Below, in pieces: positions 6,304-14,829 of a stretch of DNA of 38,017 nt (its first letter is position 1; the number at the start of each line of letters is the position of its first letter). The DNA comes from Clostridiales bacterium UBA1728. Lineage in GTDB: Bacteria > Bacillota > Clostridia > Oscillospirales > Oscillospiraceae. Both the position numbers and the translations under genes were made by a program. The notes under the pieces were generated by a model. That model was not told where the DNA came from. It was given only the letters and a program-made list of their open reading frames with translations, and made no database searches. The DNA lies in assembly GCA_002315975.1 (NCBI GenBank), contig DCIK01000036.1, positions 1 to 38,017 of the forward strand, read 5' to 3'.

Positions 6304-7351
6304 GCATGGTCAGACGGATCAGCAGCTCGGCCATCCGCGCCTCCTCCCCTATGGTCTGGTCGCTCTTGAGGAGCCTGTCTGTCCGGGCGCAGAGACGCAC
6401 GTCCTGCCGCAGCTCCTCCAGCGAAAACTTTTTCGCCGTGTTGAAGGTCACGGTGGCGCCGTAGCCGAACTTGCCGGTGACCTCCTTGAATAAGTCTTTG
6501 TTCCCCTCTAACCTCCGCTGCTGGAAGACCTTGGCGGCATAGAGAGCGCGGTACTGGCTGGCCAGCAGCGCCGTGACGGCGATGGGCTCCTCCCCGCTCT
6601 CCAAAAGCTCCGCCATCAGGGAGGCGGCCTTGTTCATGTCCCCGTCGGCCATGGCGTTGGTCATCTCGAAGGTACGCGCCTCGGGGATGTGGTGGGCAAA
6701 GCGCTTCACATCCGCAGGGGTAATCTCCTCGGCGCTGACGGCGGAGCAGAGCTTGTCGATCTCCGGGATGAGGCCGGTCATCAGTCTGCCGGAGGCGAAG
6801 CAGAGGGTGTCCATGGCACTGCGGCTGATGGTATGTCCTCCGGCAGCAAAGCGCTTTTTGATCCATGCATACAGGCTCTCCTCGCTCTGCTCGCTGAACT
6901 GCTCGGCAAAGCCGTCCTTTTTGATCTGTTTGACGATGCCCAGGGTGCCCTTGGGCGCAACGCCCGTGGCCTGCCGGATGAGCACCGTGCACCACGCGGG
7001 GATATCGGCAAAGAGGGCGCGGAAGTCATCGCCGTTGAAAGCGTTCACATCGGCGTTCCACAGCTCCAGCAGGGTGTGCTCGCTCATGAAGGGCATAGCG
7101 TCCATGGCGTCCCGAAGCTCCCGAAGGGAGGGATTGCCGTTGAGCCGATGGAGGTTGAAGTCGGCATTGTCCTCGCCGATGGCCTCCTGACGGATGAGGG
7201 CGGCAAAGCTGTCGATGAGATAGCTTTCCTCGCCGTAGAGCAGGTAGAGCCGCCCCAGACCCTCGGACTTGAAGCGGGCTACAATATCCTTATAGGCTTT
7301 CGCCTTGTCGCCTCCGCTTTTAGCGGGGGCTTTCTTTGTTGATGCTGCCAT
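6284..7351 (-). CDS. holA: DNA polymerase III subunit delta
   Basis: This is the clamp-loader subunit that opens the beta clamp. It has 355 residues, close to the usual 330-345. The N-terminal part has the family's degenerate AAA+ start (RLYLLYGEESYLIDSFAALI) and FNLHRLNGN. Central GLIPEIDKLCSAVS and the C-terminal LLESGEEPIAVTALLASQYRAL segment match the collar domain. AGGAG lies 7 bases before the ATG at 7351. A lysine-rich N-terminal tail (residues 2-20) is unusual but short. The start lies inside the end of comEC (32-base overlap). The comEC-holA order is conserved in Firmicutes. Confidence 0.95.
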   Translation of the reverse strand: MAASTKKAPAKSGGDKAKAYKDIVARFKSEGLGRLYLLYGEESYLIDSFAALIRQEAIGEDNADFNLHRLNGNPSLRELRDAMDAMPFMSEHTLLELWNADVNAFNGDDFRALFADIPAWCTVLIRQATGVAPKGTLGIVKQIKKDGFAEQFSEQSEESLYAWIKKRFAAGGHTISRSAMDTLCFASGRLMTGLIPEIDKLCSAVSAEEITPADVKRFAHHIPEARTFEMTNAMADGDMNKAASLMAELLESGEEPIAVTALLASQYRALYAAKVFQQRRLEGNKDLFKEVTGKFGYGATVTFNTAKKFSLEELRQDVRLCARTDRLLKSDQTIGEEARMAELLIRLTMHGKAQH

Positions 7352-9629
7352 CTGTTTCTCCTGTGAGGCGGACGGTGCCGTCCCGGTCGGTTCTGTATAC
7401 GGTGATGCCGCGGCTGCTGAGCCGCTCCAGTATGGTATCCGTGGGGTGTCCGTAGGTATTATATCCAACGCTGATGATCGCCGCAGCGGGCTTAATGGTG
7501 TCCAGCAGCAGCTCGCTGGTGGAGCCGGAGGAGCCGTGGTGTCCCACCAGCAGCAGCTCCACATCCTCGCAGAGGGTAAGCTGCGCATAGCGCCGCTCCT
7601 GAAAGGCGTCACCGTCGCCGGTGATGAGCGCATCGAAGTCCCCGCAGGAGGCCAGCACGAAGAGGCTGGGCTCGTCCTGCTGGTATTCCGGCGGCGGTGA
7701 GAGCCGCAGGGTCAGTTCCTCGGCGCAGAGCTTCAGCTCCCGCTCCACATAGACCACTTCGGTGCCGTGGCGCCCGGCAGCGGCGAGGATGGCCGCCTCG
7801 GCCTCCGCCTCCTGATTCCGGGGCAGATAGAGCTTCTGCACCTTCACGAGGCTCATGAGCTTCTCCACGCCGTTGGCGTGATCCCGGTGGAGATGGGTGA
7901 GAACCAGCGCCGAGAGCTCGCTGCGTCCCCGGCTGAGGGTGTAGGCCGCTGCGGTATCGCCCGCATTGGCCAAAGTGTTGGTGCCGCCGCAGTCGATCAT
8001 CACGGCGGTGTTGCCCTGCTCGATGAGGGTGCAGGCTCCCTGCCCCACATCGATGGCAGAGACGGTCATGCCCCCGCCGTTCCGGCGGAAGCGGACGCTG
8101 CCCAGTGCCAGACAGAGGCACAGCAGGGACAGGGCCAGAGGCCGCAGCAGCGGCGCTTCCTTTTTCTCCAGCCTCCCTTTGAGCAGAAAGAAGGCGAAAA
8201 GCCCGTAGCTCAGCAGCAGCCACCGGCGGTAAACGGGATTCACCGTATACACCGCCGCAAAGGGCAGCGCCGAGAGCCCTTGCGCCACAAAGAACACAAA
8301 GCGGTCGCCCCAGGAGAGCACAGCACCAAGCAGTGTACCGAGGGCGGGAAAGAGCGCCCCCAGTCCTATGGTCAGAAACCCGCCCACGAAGAGGAAAGAG
8401 ATGAGCCAGAGGCAAAGGGCATTGGTCAGCGGTGCCACCACGGACACGGAGCCGAAGTGCAGCGCCATCAGCGGCAGGGTAAAGACCATGGCCGCAAAGG
8501 ATGTGGCCACAGCGGAGAGCCCCGGCCGCAGGATGCGCCCGACAATGCCCCTTGTGGGCAGAGCCGCGTTCATGCGCTCCAGCAGCGCGTTGCCGCAGAG
8601 GAGGATGCCCGCCGTGGAGGCAAAGCTCAGCTGCAGGCTGACGCTGCCGGCGCTGCAGGGGTTCACGCACAGCAGCAGCGCCAGCGCCAGAGACAGCGAG
8701 GTGGGCGAGTCGGCCTCCCGCTTTACCAGCGGGGCTGTAAGCAGCACAAACTGCATGAACACTGCCCTGCACACCGAGGGCGAGAAGCCTGTCAGCGCCG
8801 CGAAGAGCAGCAGAAAGGGCGTGGCCAGCAGCGCCAGCAGCCGCTTGTTGCCGACGAGCAGACTGAGAAAGCCCACCAGAAAGCTCACGTGCATACCCGA
8901 CACGGCCACCACGTGCATCAGTCCCGCCCGGGTGAGAGCCGTGTGGAGCTCATAGTTCTCGTAGAGCTCGCTCTTGTCGCCGGTGAGCAGCGCCTGCTGA
9001 AAGGCCGCCGTATCCGTCGGGAAGAGCGCCGCGCAGAGCTCGAGGAGCTTTTCTTTCCAATATAAGGGTGCATAGAGCCGGGCATATTTCCAGCGCCCGG
9101 TGATTTCCGCTTCCCCCTTGAGGGTGCCCCGGAGGAAGATGCCCTTGGCGGTGAGACTGTCGCTCTCCTCGCCGTAGCGAACCCGGGCGGAACGGAAGCG
9201 CAGGGTGCAGCGCAGCTCGTCTCCCGGCCGGAGGGAAATGCGGTCATAGATGCTTACCAGACAGCGCACCGAGGGGGTGTTGTCGCCGATGAGGCGCACC
9301 ACCACGCTCTCGCTCGAATCGTAGAGCTCCGGCAGCTCCACCACCCGGCATTCCACCTCCCGCTCCTCCCCGGAGAGCGCCTCCGAGGGCAGCAGGGTCA
9401 CCGACAGGCGGGCGTAGCTCAGGCCAAAGCCCAGCGCCGCTCCCAGCAGGAGCAGAGAAATGATACGCAGCGCTCTTCTTTTGAACGAAAGAAGCAGCAC
9501 ACCGCCCAGCAGCACCGCCGCCATCAGCCGCAGAATCTGCGGCAGCTCCAGAGCCAGCACCGAGAGGAACGCCGCCGCGGACAGTCCCGCGCAGAACCAG
9601 AACGCCAGCCGTATTCCCTTTTGCTTCAC
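7320..9629 (-). CDS. comEC: DNA internalisation/competence protein ComEC/Rec2
   Basis: This protein forms the channel that carries single-stranded DNA across the membrane during transformation. Its 769 residues contain an N-terminal membrane pair and DUF4131 region (about 1-190) and the competence membrane domain (about 195-490, with LMHVVAVSGMHVSFLVG and LTGFSPSVCRAVFM). A C-terminal metallo-beta-lactamase domain follows (about 515-760), with LTHLHRDHANG near residue 580 and LLVGHHGSSGSTS. All hallmark motifs are intact, so it is probably functional. The GTG start at 9629 has GGAGG about 8 bases upstream. No other competence gene is in the window. Expression is probably driven by the promoter at 9660-9688. 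Confidence 0.97.
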   Translation of the reverse strand: MKQKGIRLAFWFCAGLSAAAFLSVLALELPQILRLMAAVLLGGVLLLSFKRRALRIISLLLLGAALGFGLSYARLSVTLLPSEALSGEEREVECRVVELPELYDSSESVVVRLIGDNTPSVRCLVSIYDRISLRPGDELRCTLRFRSARVRYGEESDSLTAKGIFLRGTLKGEAEITGRWKYARLYAPLYWKEKLLELCAALFPTDTAAFQQALLTGDKSELYENYELHTALTRAGLMHVVAVSGMHVSFLVGFLSLLVGNKRLLALLATPFLLLFAALTGFSPSVCRAVFMQFVLLTAPLVKREADSPTSLSLALALLLCVNPCSAGSVSLQLSFASTAGILLCGNALLERMNAALPTRGIVGRILRPGLSAVATSFAAMVFTLPLMALHFGSVSVVAPLTNALCLWLISFLFVGGFLTIGLGALFPALGTLLGAVLSWGDRFVFFVAQGLSALPFAAVYTVNPVYRRWLLLSYGLFAFFLLKGRLEKKEAPLLRPLALSLLCLCLALGSVRFRRNGGGMTVSAIDVGQGACTLIEQGNTAVMIDCGGTNTLANAGDTAAAYTLSRGRSELSALVLTHLHRDHANGVEKLMSLVKVQKLYLPRNQEAEAEAAILAAAGRHGTEVVYVERELKLCAEELTLRLSPPPEYQQDEPSLFVLASCGDFDALITGDGDAFQERRYAQLTLCEDVELLLVGHHGSSGSTSELLLDTIKPAAAIISVGYNTYGHPTDTILERLSSRGITVYRTDRDGTVRLTGETDGSINKESPR

Positions 9630-9659
9630 GCTTTGCGCCTCCTCCCGGCTTTTTGTATG

Positions 9660-9688
9660 ATTATAAGCTTTTTCCGTCCTTTTCGCAA
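9660..9688 (-). promoter_or_regulatory. Promoter for comEC-holA-rnmV
   Basis: Reading leftward: TTGCGA (9688-9683), 17-base spacer, TATAAT (9665-9660), about 30 bases before the comEC GTG. It is divergent from the promoter at 9757-9785, and the two share a 220-base intergenic region. Confidence 0.65.
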
Positions 9689-9756
9689 GAGCAGAAGCAA
9701 AGTGAGAATAAATATCAGATATCGGAAAAAAATATGAAAAAAATCCGTTTTCTCTC

Positions 9757-9785
9757 TTGCATTCTTCTCATAGTCGGGTTATACT
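9757..9785 (+). promoter_or_regulatory. Promoter for the BTAD-domain regulator
   Basis: TTGCAT (9757-9762), 17-base spacer, TATACT (9780-9785). The leader to the ATG at 9850 is about 58 bases. Confidence 0.65.
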
Positions 9786-9849
9786 TAAATTGCAGTAGTA
9801 TAAAATTCCGTTTCCTTTAATTCTTTTACTTGAGTTAGGAGTCATTTCC

Positions 9850-11055
9850 ATGGCCGACAATACAAGCAAGCTTACTGTTCAGATGCTGGGCGGTTTCCAT
9901 ATGTACTGGAGCAACCGGGAGATTCGCATCAAGTCCGGTTCCTCCACCAAGGCCGCGCACATTCTGCAGCTTATTCTTTTTCATGCGCCCAACCGCGTAC
10001 AGACCGAGTATATCACCGATCAGGTGTTTTCGGGCAGCGAGCTGCTGGACCCCAATAACAATCTGAAGGCATCGCTGACGCTGCTGCGCAAGCAGCTGCT
10101 CTCCAGCGGTCTGCCCCGCTGCTCCTATATCACCTTCCGGGATCGGGGCTATATCTGGACTGAGGAACTGCCTCCCGAGCTGGACACTGCCCTTTTTGAG
10201 GCTGCCGCTCAGAAGGCTCTCCGCGTGAGCGATGAGCGGGCCGTCAAGGCCTGCCAGGAGGCCTGCCGACTCTACAACGGGCATTTTCTGCCGGAGCTTC
10301 ACGGCTTTGACTGGGTGGAAAAGGAGGATCAGCGTCTGGTAGAGCTCTTCACCAAGGTGATGCTGCGGATGAACGGCCTGATGCGTGCCTCCGGGCGGCA
10401 GGAGGAGCTGCTGGGTCATCTGGAAAAGGCCTGCCGTCTGCTCCCCGGCGAGACCTGGGAGACGCTGCGGATGCAGTGCCTGATGGATCTGAACCGCTGG
10501 GACGATGCCAAGAAGGTCTATATCGACGCCGTGGGGCAGCTCTCCCGGGATGAGGACATCCAGCCCCCCGCCGAACTCACCGCCCGGTACAGGGAGCTCA
10601 GCGCCCATCTGGTTACGCGCACGGGAACGCTCCGGGAGATTGTGGATTTTGTCCGCGAGGAGAATGCGCCCGACCGCGCCTATTGCTGCACCTTCCCAGG
10701 CTTTGTGGATGCCGCCCGCATCGCCATACGCACCCTGGGCCGCACCGAGCGTCCCAGCTTCCTGATGCTCTGCACGCTGGTGGGCATCGACGGTGAGCCT
10801 CTGGACAGCGGCAGACTGGAGGAAGCCTCCGCAAAGCTGGATGAGGCGCTGGGTCGCAGTATGCGCCGCTCCGACTTCTACACCCGCTATAATCTCAACC
10901 AGTTCCTGATTTTCCTGCAGGGCACCGAGCTGGACAACTGCCAGCTGGTGCAGGAGCGCATTGAGCAGACCTTCCACTCCTACTCCATCCGGGGTGCCCG
11001 CCTGAAGTTCGAGGAGTACACCGCCAAGCTAAAGGCGCTGGATCAGCTGGATTGA
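9850..11055 (+). CDS. SARP/BTAD-type transcriptional regulator
   Basis: A 401-residue protein. Residues 1-105 fold as an OmpR-like winged helix: LTVQMLGGFHMYWSNREIRI, then KAAHILQLILFH and NNNLKASLTLLRKQL, with GYIWTEELPPELDTALFE at the junction. Residues 115-250 are a bacterial transcriptional activator domain with TPR-like helices (CQEACRLYNGHFLPEL, then ACRLLPGETWETLRMQCLM). Unlike large SARP regulators there is no NTPase domain, and residues 260-400 are an undefined C-terminal region. Such one-domain-plus-BTAD proteins are common in Clostridia, but their targets are mostly unknown. AGGAG lies upstream of the ATG. The gene stands alone between its promoter and a terminator, divergent from comEC. 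Confidence 0.85.
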   Translation: MADNTSKLTVQMLGGFHMYWSNREIRIKSGSSTKAAHILQLILFHAPNRVQTEYITDQVFSGSELLDPNNNLKASLTLLRKQLLSSGLPRCSYITFRDRGYIWTEELPPELDTALFEAAAQKALRVSDERAVKACQEACRLYNGHFLPELHGFDWVEKEDQRLVELFTKVMLRMNGLMRASGRQEELLGHLEKACRLLPGETWETLRMQCLMDLNRWDDAKKVYIDAVGQLSRDEDIQPPAELTARYRELSAHLVTRTGTLREIVDFVREENAPDRAYCCTFPGFVDAARIAIRTLGRTERPSFLMLCTLVGIDGEPLDSGRLEEASAKLDEALGRSMRRSDFYTRYNLNQFLIFLQGTELDNCQLVQERIEQTFHSYSIRGARLKFEEYTAKLKALDQLD

Positions 11056-11060
11056 TACGA

Positions 11061-11100
11061 AAATGAGAGAGCACGGTTTTTTCGGGCTCTCTCATTTTTT
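11061..11100 (+). terminator. Bidirectional intrinsic terminator between the BTAD regulator and fliB
   Basis: A 12-bp stem pairs AAATGAGAGAGC (11061-11072) with GCTCTCTCATTT (11086-11097), followed by a T tract. It lies between convergent genes and overlaps the end of the fliB-like gene by two bases. Confidence 0.85.
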
Positions 11101-11917
11101 ATTCCAAGCCCTCTCTGATAGCATCCACATTCTCATCGGAATACTCGATCTCCGAGGAGTAGAGCCGACTGAGCTCCCGAAGACTGCCGCAGCCCTCAGT
11201 ATGGAGGGAGGAAAGGACACGCACGCTCAGCACCGCAAAGGCAATGGCAGCGCGGTCTTCCTCATCGGTATAATGGCGGAAGAGGAAGTACACCAGCAGG
11301 TTTTCCAGTGGGATGCTCAGACTCCGCTCCACGGGCAGAAGTTGGCCGTCCCAGCGCTCCAGCGCCGCCGTCCAGTCCTCGTCCATGCGCTCCAGCGAGA
11401 GGAAGATGCGCTTCCAATCCCTTTCGGGCAGAGCAGAGAGCAGCCCCAGGCGCCTTTCGAGGGAGAGCCTTCGGTTCCGGGCAAGGGAGACTGTGTTCTC
11501 CCGCCATCCCCACTCTCCGGAGAGGCGCAGGGGCTCCCTGGCACTTAGCAGCAGTCTGGCACTCTCCTCGCAGCAGAGGCCGTAGCCCCCCTCCTCCACG
11601 CCGTTGATCTCGTGATAAAAGCGGGGATGCTCGGTGCAGATATCCGAGAGGTAGTCCTCCCCCAGCTCTAAAATCAGGCGGCAAAGCCCCTGTTCGTTGA
11701 GAAAGGGGCAACGCTCCTCCTCCCCCCGCAGGGCAAAGGAAGCACCCTCGTCGTCAATGAGGATGTTGCGGCGCAGCTCCTGTCCCAAGGGAGCGGGTAC
11801 GGTGCCGTATTTACGAAGGGTGGCATCGTCAATGGCGATCTCCCAGCCCTTGCAGCAGCTATGCCGGCATTGATCGGCGATGCAGCGAAAGTTCTCCCAG
11901 CAGTTGAGCGTAATCAT
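11099..11917 (-). CDS. FliB-like lysine-N-methylase family protein (short form)
   Basis: A 272-residue protein with the cysteine pattern of the FliB/YkgJ family: C6, C12, C17, C21 and C22 near the N-terminus (RCIADQCRHSCCKGWEI), then C70, C79 and C94 (CPFLNEQGLC, DICTEHPRFY) and C115-C116. The DICTEHPRFY segment is typical of proteins annotated as flagellin lysine-N-methylase. Salmonella FliB is longer, about 400 residues, so this is a short clostridial version. No flagellar gene is in the window, so the substrate may not be flagellin. The cysteine cluster suggests a metal or iron-sulfur centre. Its ATG overlaps the stop of gluQRS by 4 bases (11914-11917), so the two are co-transcribed. Confidence 0.8.
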   Translation of the reverse strand: MITLNCWENFRCIADQCRHSCCKGWEIAIDDATLRKYGTVPAPLGQELRRNILIDDEGASFALRGEEERCPFLNEQGLCRLILELGEDYLSDICTEHPRFYHEINGVEEGGYGLCCEESARLLLSAREPLRLSGEWGWRENTVSLARNRRLSLERRLGLLSALPERDWKRIFLSLERMDEDWTAALERWDGQLLPVERSLSIPLENLLVYFLFRHYTDEEDRAAIAFAVLSVRVLSSLHTEGCGSLRELSRLYSSEIEYSDENVDAIREGLE

Positions 11918-12837
11918 TTCCCGTCCGGCAGGGTGATGGCAATATCGTCCCTGCCCACCTTCTTTTTATCAAAGATGCCCACCAGCTCCCCGGCTGAAAT
12001 GGGCTCGTATTTCTCCAGTTGTCCGGCAGCATAGGCCAGTGCGCCCACCAGCTCCTCCGGCCGGTAGCGGAGCTTCAGCAGTCCCATGTCCAGATCCTCG
12101 TCCCGCTTGCTGAGTCTGCGCCCGTCGGGGGCAGTCAGCAGGGGCACATGGAAGTATGTCGGCGGCTCCGCGCCCAGAAGACGGTAGAGGTAGAGCTGTC
12201 GGGGGGTGGAGTCCAGCAGGTCACGGCCCCGCACCACCTCGGTGACACCGCCGGCGATGTCGTCGGCCACCACCGCCAGCTGGTAGGCAAAGACCCCGTC
12301 GGCCCGGCGGAGGATAAACGCGCCGCACTCGCTCTGCAGGTTCTCCTCATAGTGACCGTAGTTCCCGTCCTCAAAACCGATGACCTCATCGGGCACGGCA
12401 AGGCGCATGATGCCCGGCTTTTTCCGGAGCCTGATTTCCCGCTCCTCGGCGCTCAGAGCCCGGCAGGTGCCCGGATAGATGGGGTGCCCGTCGGAGGCGT
12501 GGGGCGCGTTGGCGGCGTTCTTCAGATCTCCCCGGGTGCACCAGCAGGGGAAGACCTCGCCCCGCTCTGAGAGTCTTTGAAGGCACTCCTCATAGTAGGC
12601 GCTGCGCGTACGCTGGGCGGGCATCTCCCGATCCCAGTCCAGCCCCAGCCAGAGCAGGTCCTCCTTGAGCAGATCGGCGTTCTCCACCGTGCAGCGGAGG
12701 GTGTCTAAATCCTCAATGCGCAGCAGCAGCTCCCCTTGCCGGGAGCGCACCGACAGCCAGCAGAGCAGGGCGGCGTAGATATTGCCTAAATGCAGCCTCC
12801 CGCTGGGCGTTGGCGCATAGCGGCCTATGATTTTCAT
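11914..12837 (-). CDS. gluQRS: Glutamyl-Q tRNA(Asp) synthetase
   Basis: This enzyme attaches glutamate to the queuosine base at position 34 of tRNA(Asp). Its 307 residues match the family's roughly 300. The class I signatures are present: APTPSGRLHLGN (residues 8-19, HIGH-type) and RLSKRDED (KMSKS-type). The zinc site CWCTRGDL ... YPGTC distinguishes it from GltX, and the C-terminal anticodon-binding domain of full glutamyl-tRNA synthetases is absent. The start at 12837 has GGGGGA upstream. It leads a two-gene unit with the fliB-like gene and is divergent from a pseudouridine synthase gene. Confidence 0.93.
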   Translation of the reverse strand: MKIIGRYAPTPSGRLHLGNIYAALLCWLSVRSRQGELLLRIEDLDTLRCTVENADLLKEDLLWLGLDWDREMPAQRTRSAYYEECLQRLSERGEVFPCWCTRGDLKNAANAPHASDGHPIYPGTCRALSAEEREIRLRKKPGIMRLAVPDEVIGFEDGNYGHYEENLQSECGAFILRRADGVFAYQLAVVADDIAGGVTEVVRGRDLLDSTPRQLYLYRLLGAEPPTYFHVPLLTAPDGRRLSKRDEDLDMGLLKLRYRPEELVGALAYAAGQLEKYEPISAGELVGIFDKKKVGRDDIAITLPDGK

Positions 12838-12863
12838 ACAGAATCCCCCATAGGTTTTTTCCC

Positions 12864-12892
12864 ATCATAACACAAAGGGCGAAAAAGGAAAA
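12864..12892 (-). promoter_or_regulatory. Extended -10 promoter for gluQRS
   Basis: Reading leftward: TATGAT at 12869-12864, directly preceded by TGT (extended -10), with only a weak -35 (TTTTCC at 12892-12887). It lies about 27 bases before the gluQRS ATG. Confidence 0.5.
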
Positions 12893-12897
12893 GCCTC

Positions 12898-12926
12898 TTT
12901 CCATTTTTCGCCGCGGATAGTATAAT
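12898..12926 (+). promoter_or_regulatory. Promoter placing the transcript start at the pseudouridine synthase ATG (leaderless candidate)
   Basis: TTTCCA (12898-12903), 17-base spacer, perfect TATAAT (12921-12926). The ATG begins at 12933, six bases after the -10, which is where transcription would normally start. No Shine-Dalgarno sequence fits in between. Confidence 0.6.
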
Positions 12927-12932
12927 GAGCGC

Positions 12933-13772
12933 ATGAAAAGACTGGAACTGACAATCGAACAGGAACAGCGGGGTCTCTCCGTTGCGCAGCTCCTCCGCCG
13001 CCGCTGGCACATGGCCGGGGGCTTTGTGTCCTCCCTGAAATTCCGGGAGGGTGCCATCCTCCTCAACGGCGAGGGGGTGCGCAGCAACGCAGTGCCCCGA
13101 CTCGGGGATGTACTCAGCGTGGATATTTCCGATGCGGGCGGCGGCAACGAAGCAGAGCCCATGGAATACCCCCTCCGCTTTGTGTATGAGGACGAGTATC
13201 TGGCGGTGCTGGACAAGCCCCACGGCATGGCCGTTCACGGGTCACTGAGCGGCGGCGAGTGCACCGTGGCCAACGCGCTGGCGTATCTCTGGGGCAGGGA
13301 GCAGAGCTTCCACCCGGTAAACCGGCTGGACAGGGGCACCGGCGGGCTCATGGTCATCGCCAGATGCGGCTATGTCCACGACCGGCTCCGGAATGCTCTC
13401 CACAGCGAGGACTTTGTGCGGGAGTACGAGGCCGTGTGCGAGGGCAGCGTGGCGCAGGATTACGGACGCATCACCCTGCCCATAGGCAAGGGCGAGGGCA
13501 CCATGCGCATCATCGACCCCGCAGGCGAGAGCGCCGACACGGAGTATTGGGTACTCCAGCGGCAGGAGAGCAGTACCCGCCTCCGTCTGCGGCTCCATAC
13601 GGGCCGCACTCATCAGATTCGCGTCCACCTCTCCGCCCTGGGTCATCCCCTCTGCGGCGACGCTCTCTACGGAGCAGCCCAGCCCTATGATGATACCGGC
13701 TTTGCGCTGGAGTCGGTCTATGTCCGCTTCACCCATCCCGTCAGCGGAAACACCGTCGAAATCGCAAAATGA
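12933..13772 (+). CDS. RluA-family pseudouridine synthase
   Basis: This enzyme isomerises uridines in rRNA or tRNA. Of its 279 residues, about 1-70 form an S4-like domain (KFREGAILLNGEGVRSNAVP). The catalytic domain carries the RluA motif VNRLDRGTGGLMV with catalytic D133. An asparagine replaces the more usual histidine before RLD, as in several Firmicutes homologues. The string RLHTGRTHQIRVHLSALGHP matches motif III. The target site cannot be predicted. A second RluA-type gene lies at 17838-18800. The start is fixed by the adjacent perfect TATAAT and lacks any ribosome-binding site. The stop is followed at once by a repeat-derived hairpin. Confidence 0.92.
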   Translation: MKRLELTIEQEQRGLSVAQLLRRRWHMAGGFVSSLKFREGAILLNGEGVRSNAVPRLGDVLSVDISDAGGGNEAEPMEYPLRFVYEDEYLAVLDKPHGMAVHGSLSGGECTVANALAYLWGREQSFHPVNRLDRGTGGLMVIARCGYVHDRLRNALHSEDFVREYEAVCEGSVAQDYGRITLPIGKGEGTMRIIDPAGESADTEYWVLQRQESSTRLRLRLHTGRTHQIRVHLSALGHPLCGDALYGAAQPYDDTGFALESVYVRFTHPVSGNTVEIAK

Positions 13773-13780
13773 AATATTTA

Positions 13781-13827
13781 GGGACGGTTCTCAAAAGTAC
13801 CATTTGGTGTTTTTGAGAACCGTCCCC
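13781..13827. repeat. GACGGTTCTC palindromic repeat, copy 1; probable bidirectional terminator
   Basis: An almost perfect hairpin pairs 13781-13802 with 13805-13826, with the core GGGACGGTTCTCAAAAG. The sequence after it is CATTTTTG, so it can end the pseudouridine synthase transcript and, from the other side, the motor cassette. Copy 3 at 24333-24380 is nearly identical. Copy 2 is at 15776-15828. Confidence 0.85.
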
Positions 13828-13842
13828 ATTTTTGTCATTTTT

Positions 13843-14829
13843 TCAGTGCATGACCTTTGTGGCCTCTTCGGGCAGCTCGAGAGCCAGATATTCCTCCACG
13901 ATGTCCAGCACGGTCTCGTCCCGGAGAATCATGGAGATTTCAATGCGGCGGTTGGCGGAGCGTCCCGCCTCCGTGTCATTGCTCTGCACGGGACGGGTGG
14001 AGCCATAGCCGGCGGCACAGAAATACTTTGCCTGCTCCTTCAGCTTTCCGTTCTGCCCGGTGAGCAGGTAGCTCAACACGGCGTTGGCGCGGTCGGTGGA
14101 AAGCTTGCGGTTGATCTCGTCGGTGCCGGTGCTGTCCGTGTGGCCGGAGATGACGATGCTGTCCACATATTTGGCATTTTCCTCATCACTGAGGAATTTA
14201 TCAAAAACCGAAATCAGCTCGTTGAGCACCTTCTGGCTGCCGCTCTTCACTTCGGAGGAGCCCAGATCGAAGAGGATGCCCTCGCTGAGGATGATATTGC
14301 CGTTCTCGCCGATGCTGACCTTGCTGGCATCGCCCATGACCTCGGCGATGCTCTCGCGGATCTGCTCGAGTATGGACAGGCGCAGCACGGCGATGGTCTG
14401 CATCTGATCCCGCATGGCCACGATCTCCTCATTGGCGTCCCGGAGGAACCGGGCCTGATCGCCGATGAGCTTCTCCTGAGAGGCGATGGTCTCGGTCTGC
14501 TCCTCGATCTTTACGGAGTAGCCCGCGATCTCCTTCTGCTGGAGATCCAGCTTGAGCTGGGCCTTATCCAGATCACCGGTGACGGCGCTGAGCTCCTTTT
14601 CAGCGGCTTCCTTCTCCGAGAGAATGAGGGTCAGCTCCTCCCGGGTGCTCTCCAGCAGCTTTTCCGTGCTCTGGAGGTCGTTGCCGGTAATGAGATTCTG
14701 TATGTAGGATAGCAGCATCAGGAAGAAGAGAATCAGCGCCAGCGCAGACATCATATCCGCGTAGGAGGGCCAGAAGCCCTGTTCGCCGGCGCTCTCCGGG
14801 GTGCGTCCCCTGTTGGCGGCTCTTTTCAT
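13843..14829 (-). CDS. MotB/ZorB-like OmpA-domain motor subunit
   Basis: A 328-residue membrane-anchored peptidoglycan-binding protein. Residues 18-44 hold one membrane helix with the MotB-type aspartate D25 (GFWPSYADMMSALALILFF), the expected ion-carrying residue. Residues 48-150 are a long charged coiled coil. Residues 175-302 are an OmpA-like domain with ILFDLGSSEVKSGSQ, VISGHTDSTGTDEINRKLS and SANRRIEISM. The start at 14829 was chosen for AGAAAGG upstream, and it overlaps the partner gene's stop by 4 bases. Known: MotAB, TolQR, ExbBD and ZorAB are all ion-driven 5:2 motors. The OmpA domain makes it MotB/ZorB-like rather than TolR-like. No flagellar, Tol or Zorya effector gene is adjacent, so the task driven by this motor is unknown. 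Confidence 0.87.
   Translation of the reverse strand: MKRAANRGRTPESAGEQGFWPSYADMMSALALILFFLMLLSYIQNLITGNDLQSTEKLLESTREELTLILSEKEAAEKELSAVTGDLDKAQLKLDLQQKEIAGYSVKIEEQTETIASQEKLIGDQARFLRDANEEIVAMRDQMQTIAVLRLSILEQIRESIAEVMGDASKVSIGENGNIILSEGILFDLGSSEVKSGSQKVLNELISVFDKFLSDEENAKYVDSIVISGHTDSTGTDEINRKLSTDRANAVLSYLLTGQNGKLKEQAKYFCAAGYGSTRPVQSNDTEAGRSANRRIEISMILRDETVLDIVEEYLALELPEEATKVMH

Noticed and set aside
7767..9065. Open frame of about 430 codons antisense to comEC
   Set aside because: Glutamine/arginine-rich low-complexity product lying entirely inside comEC. It is a shadow frame.
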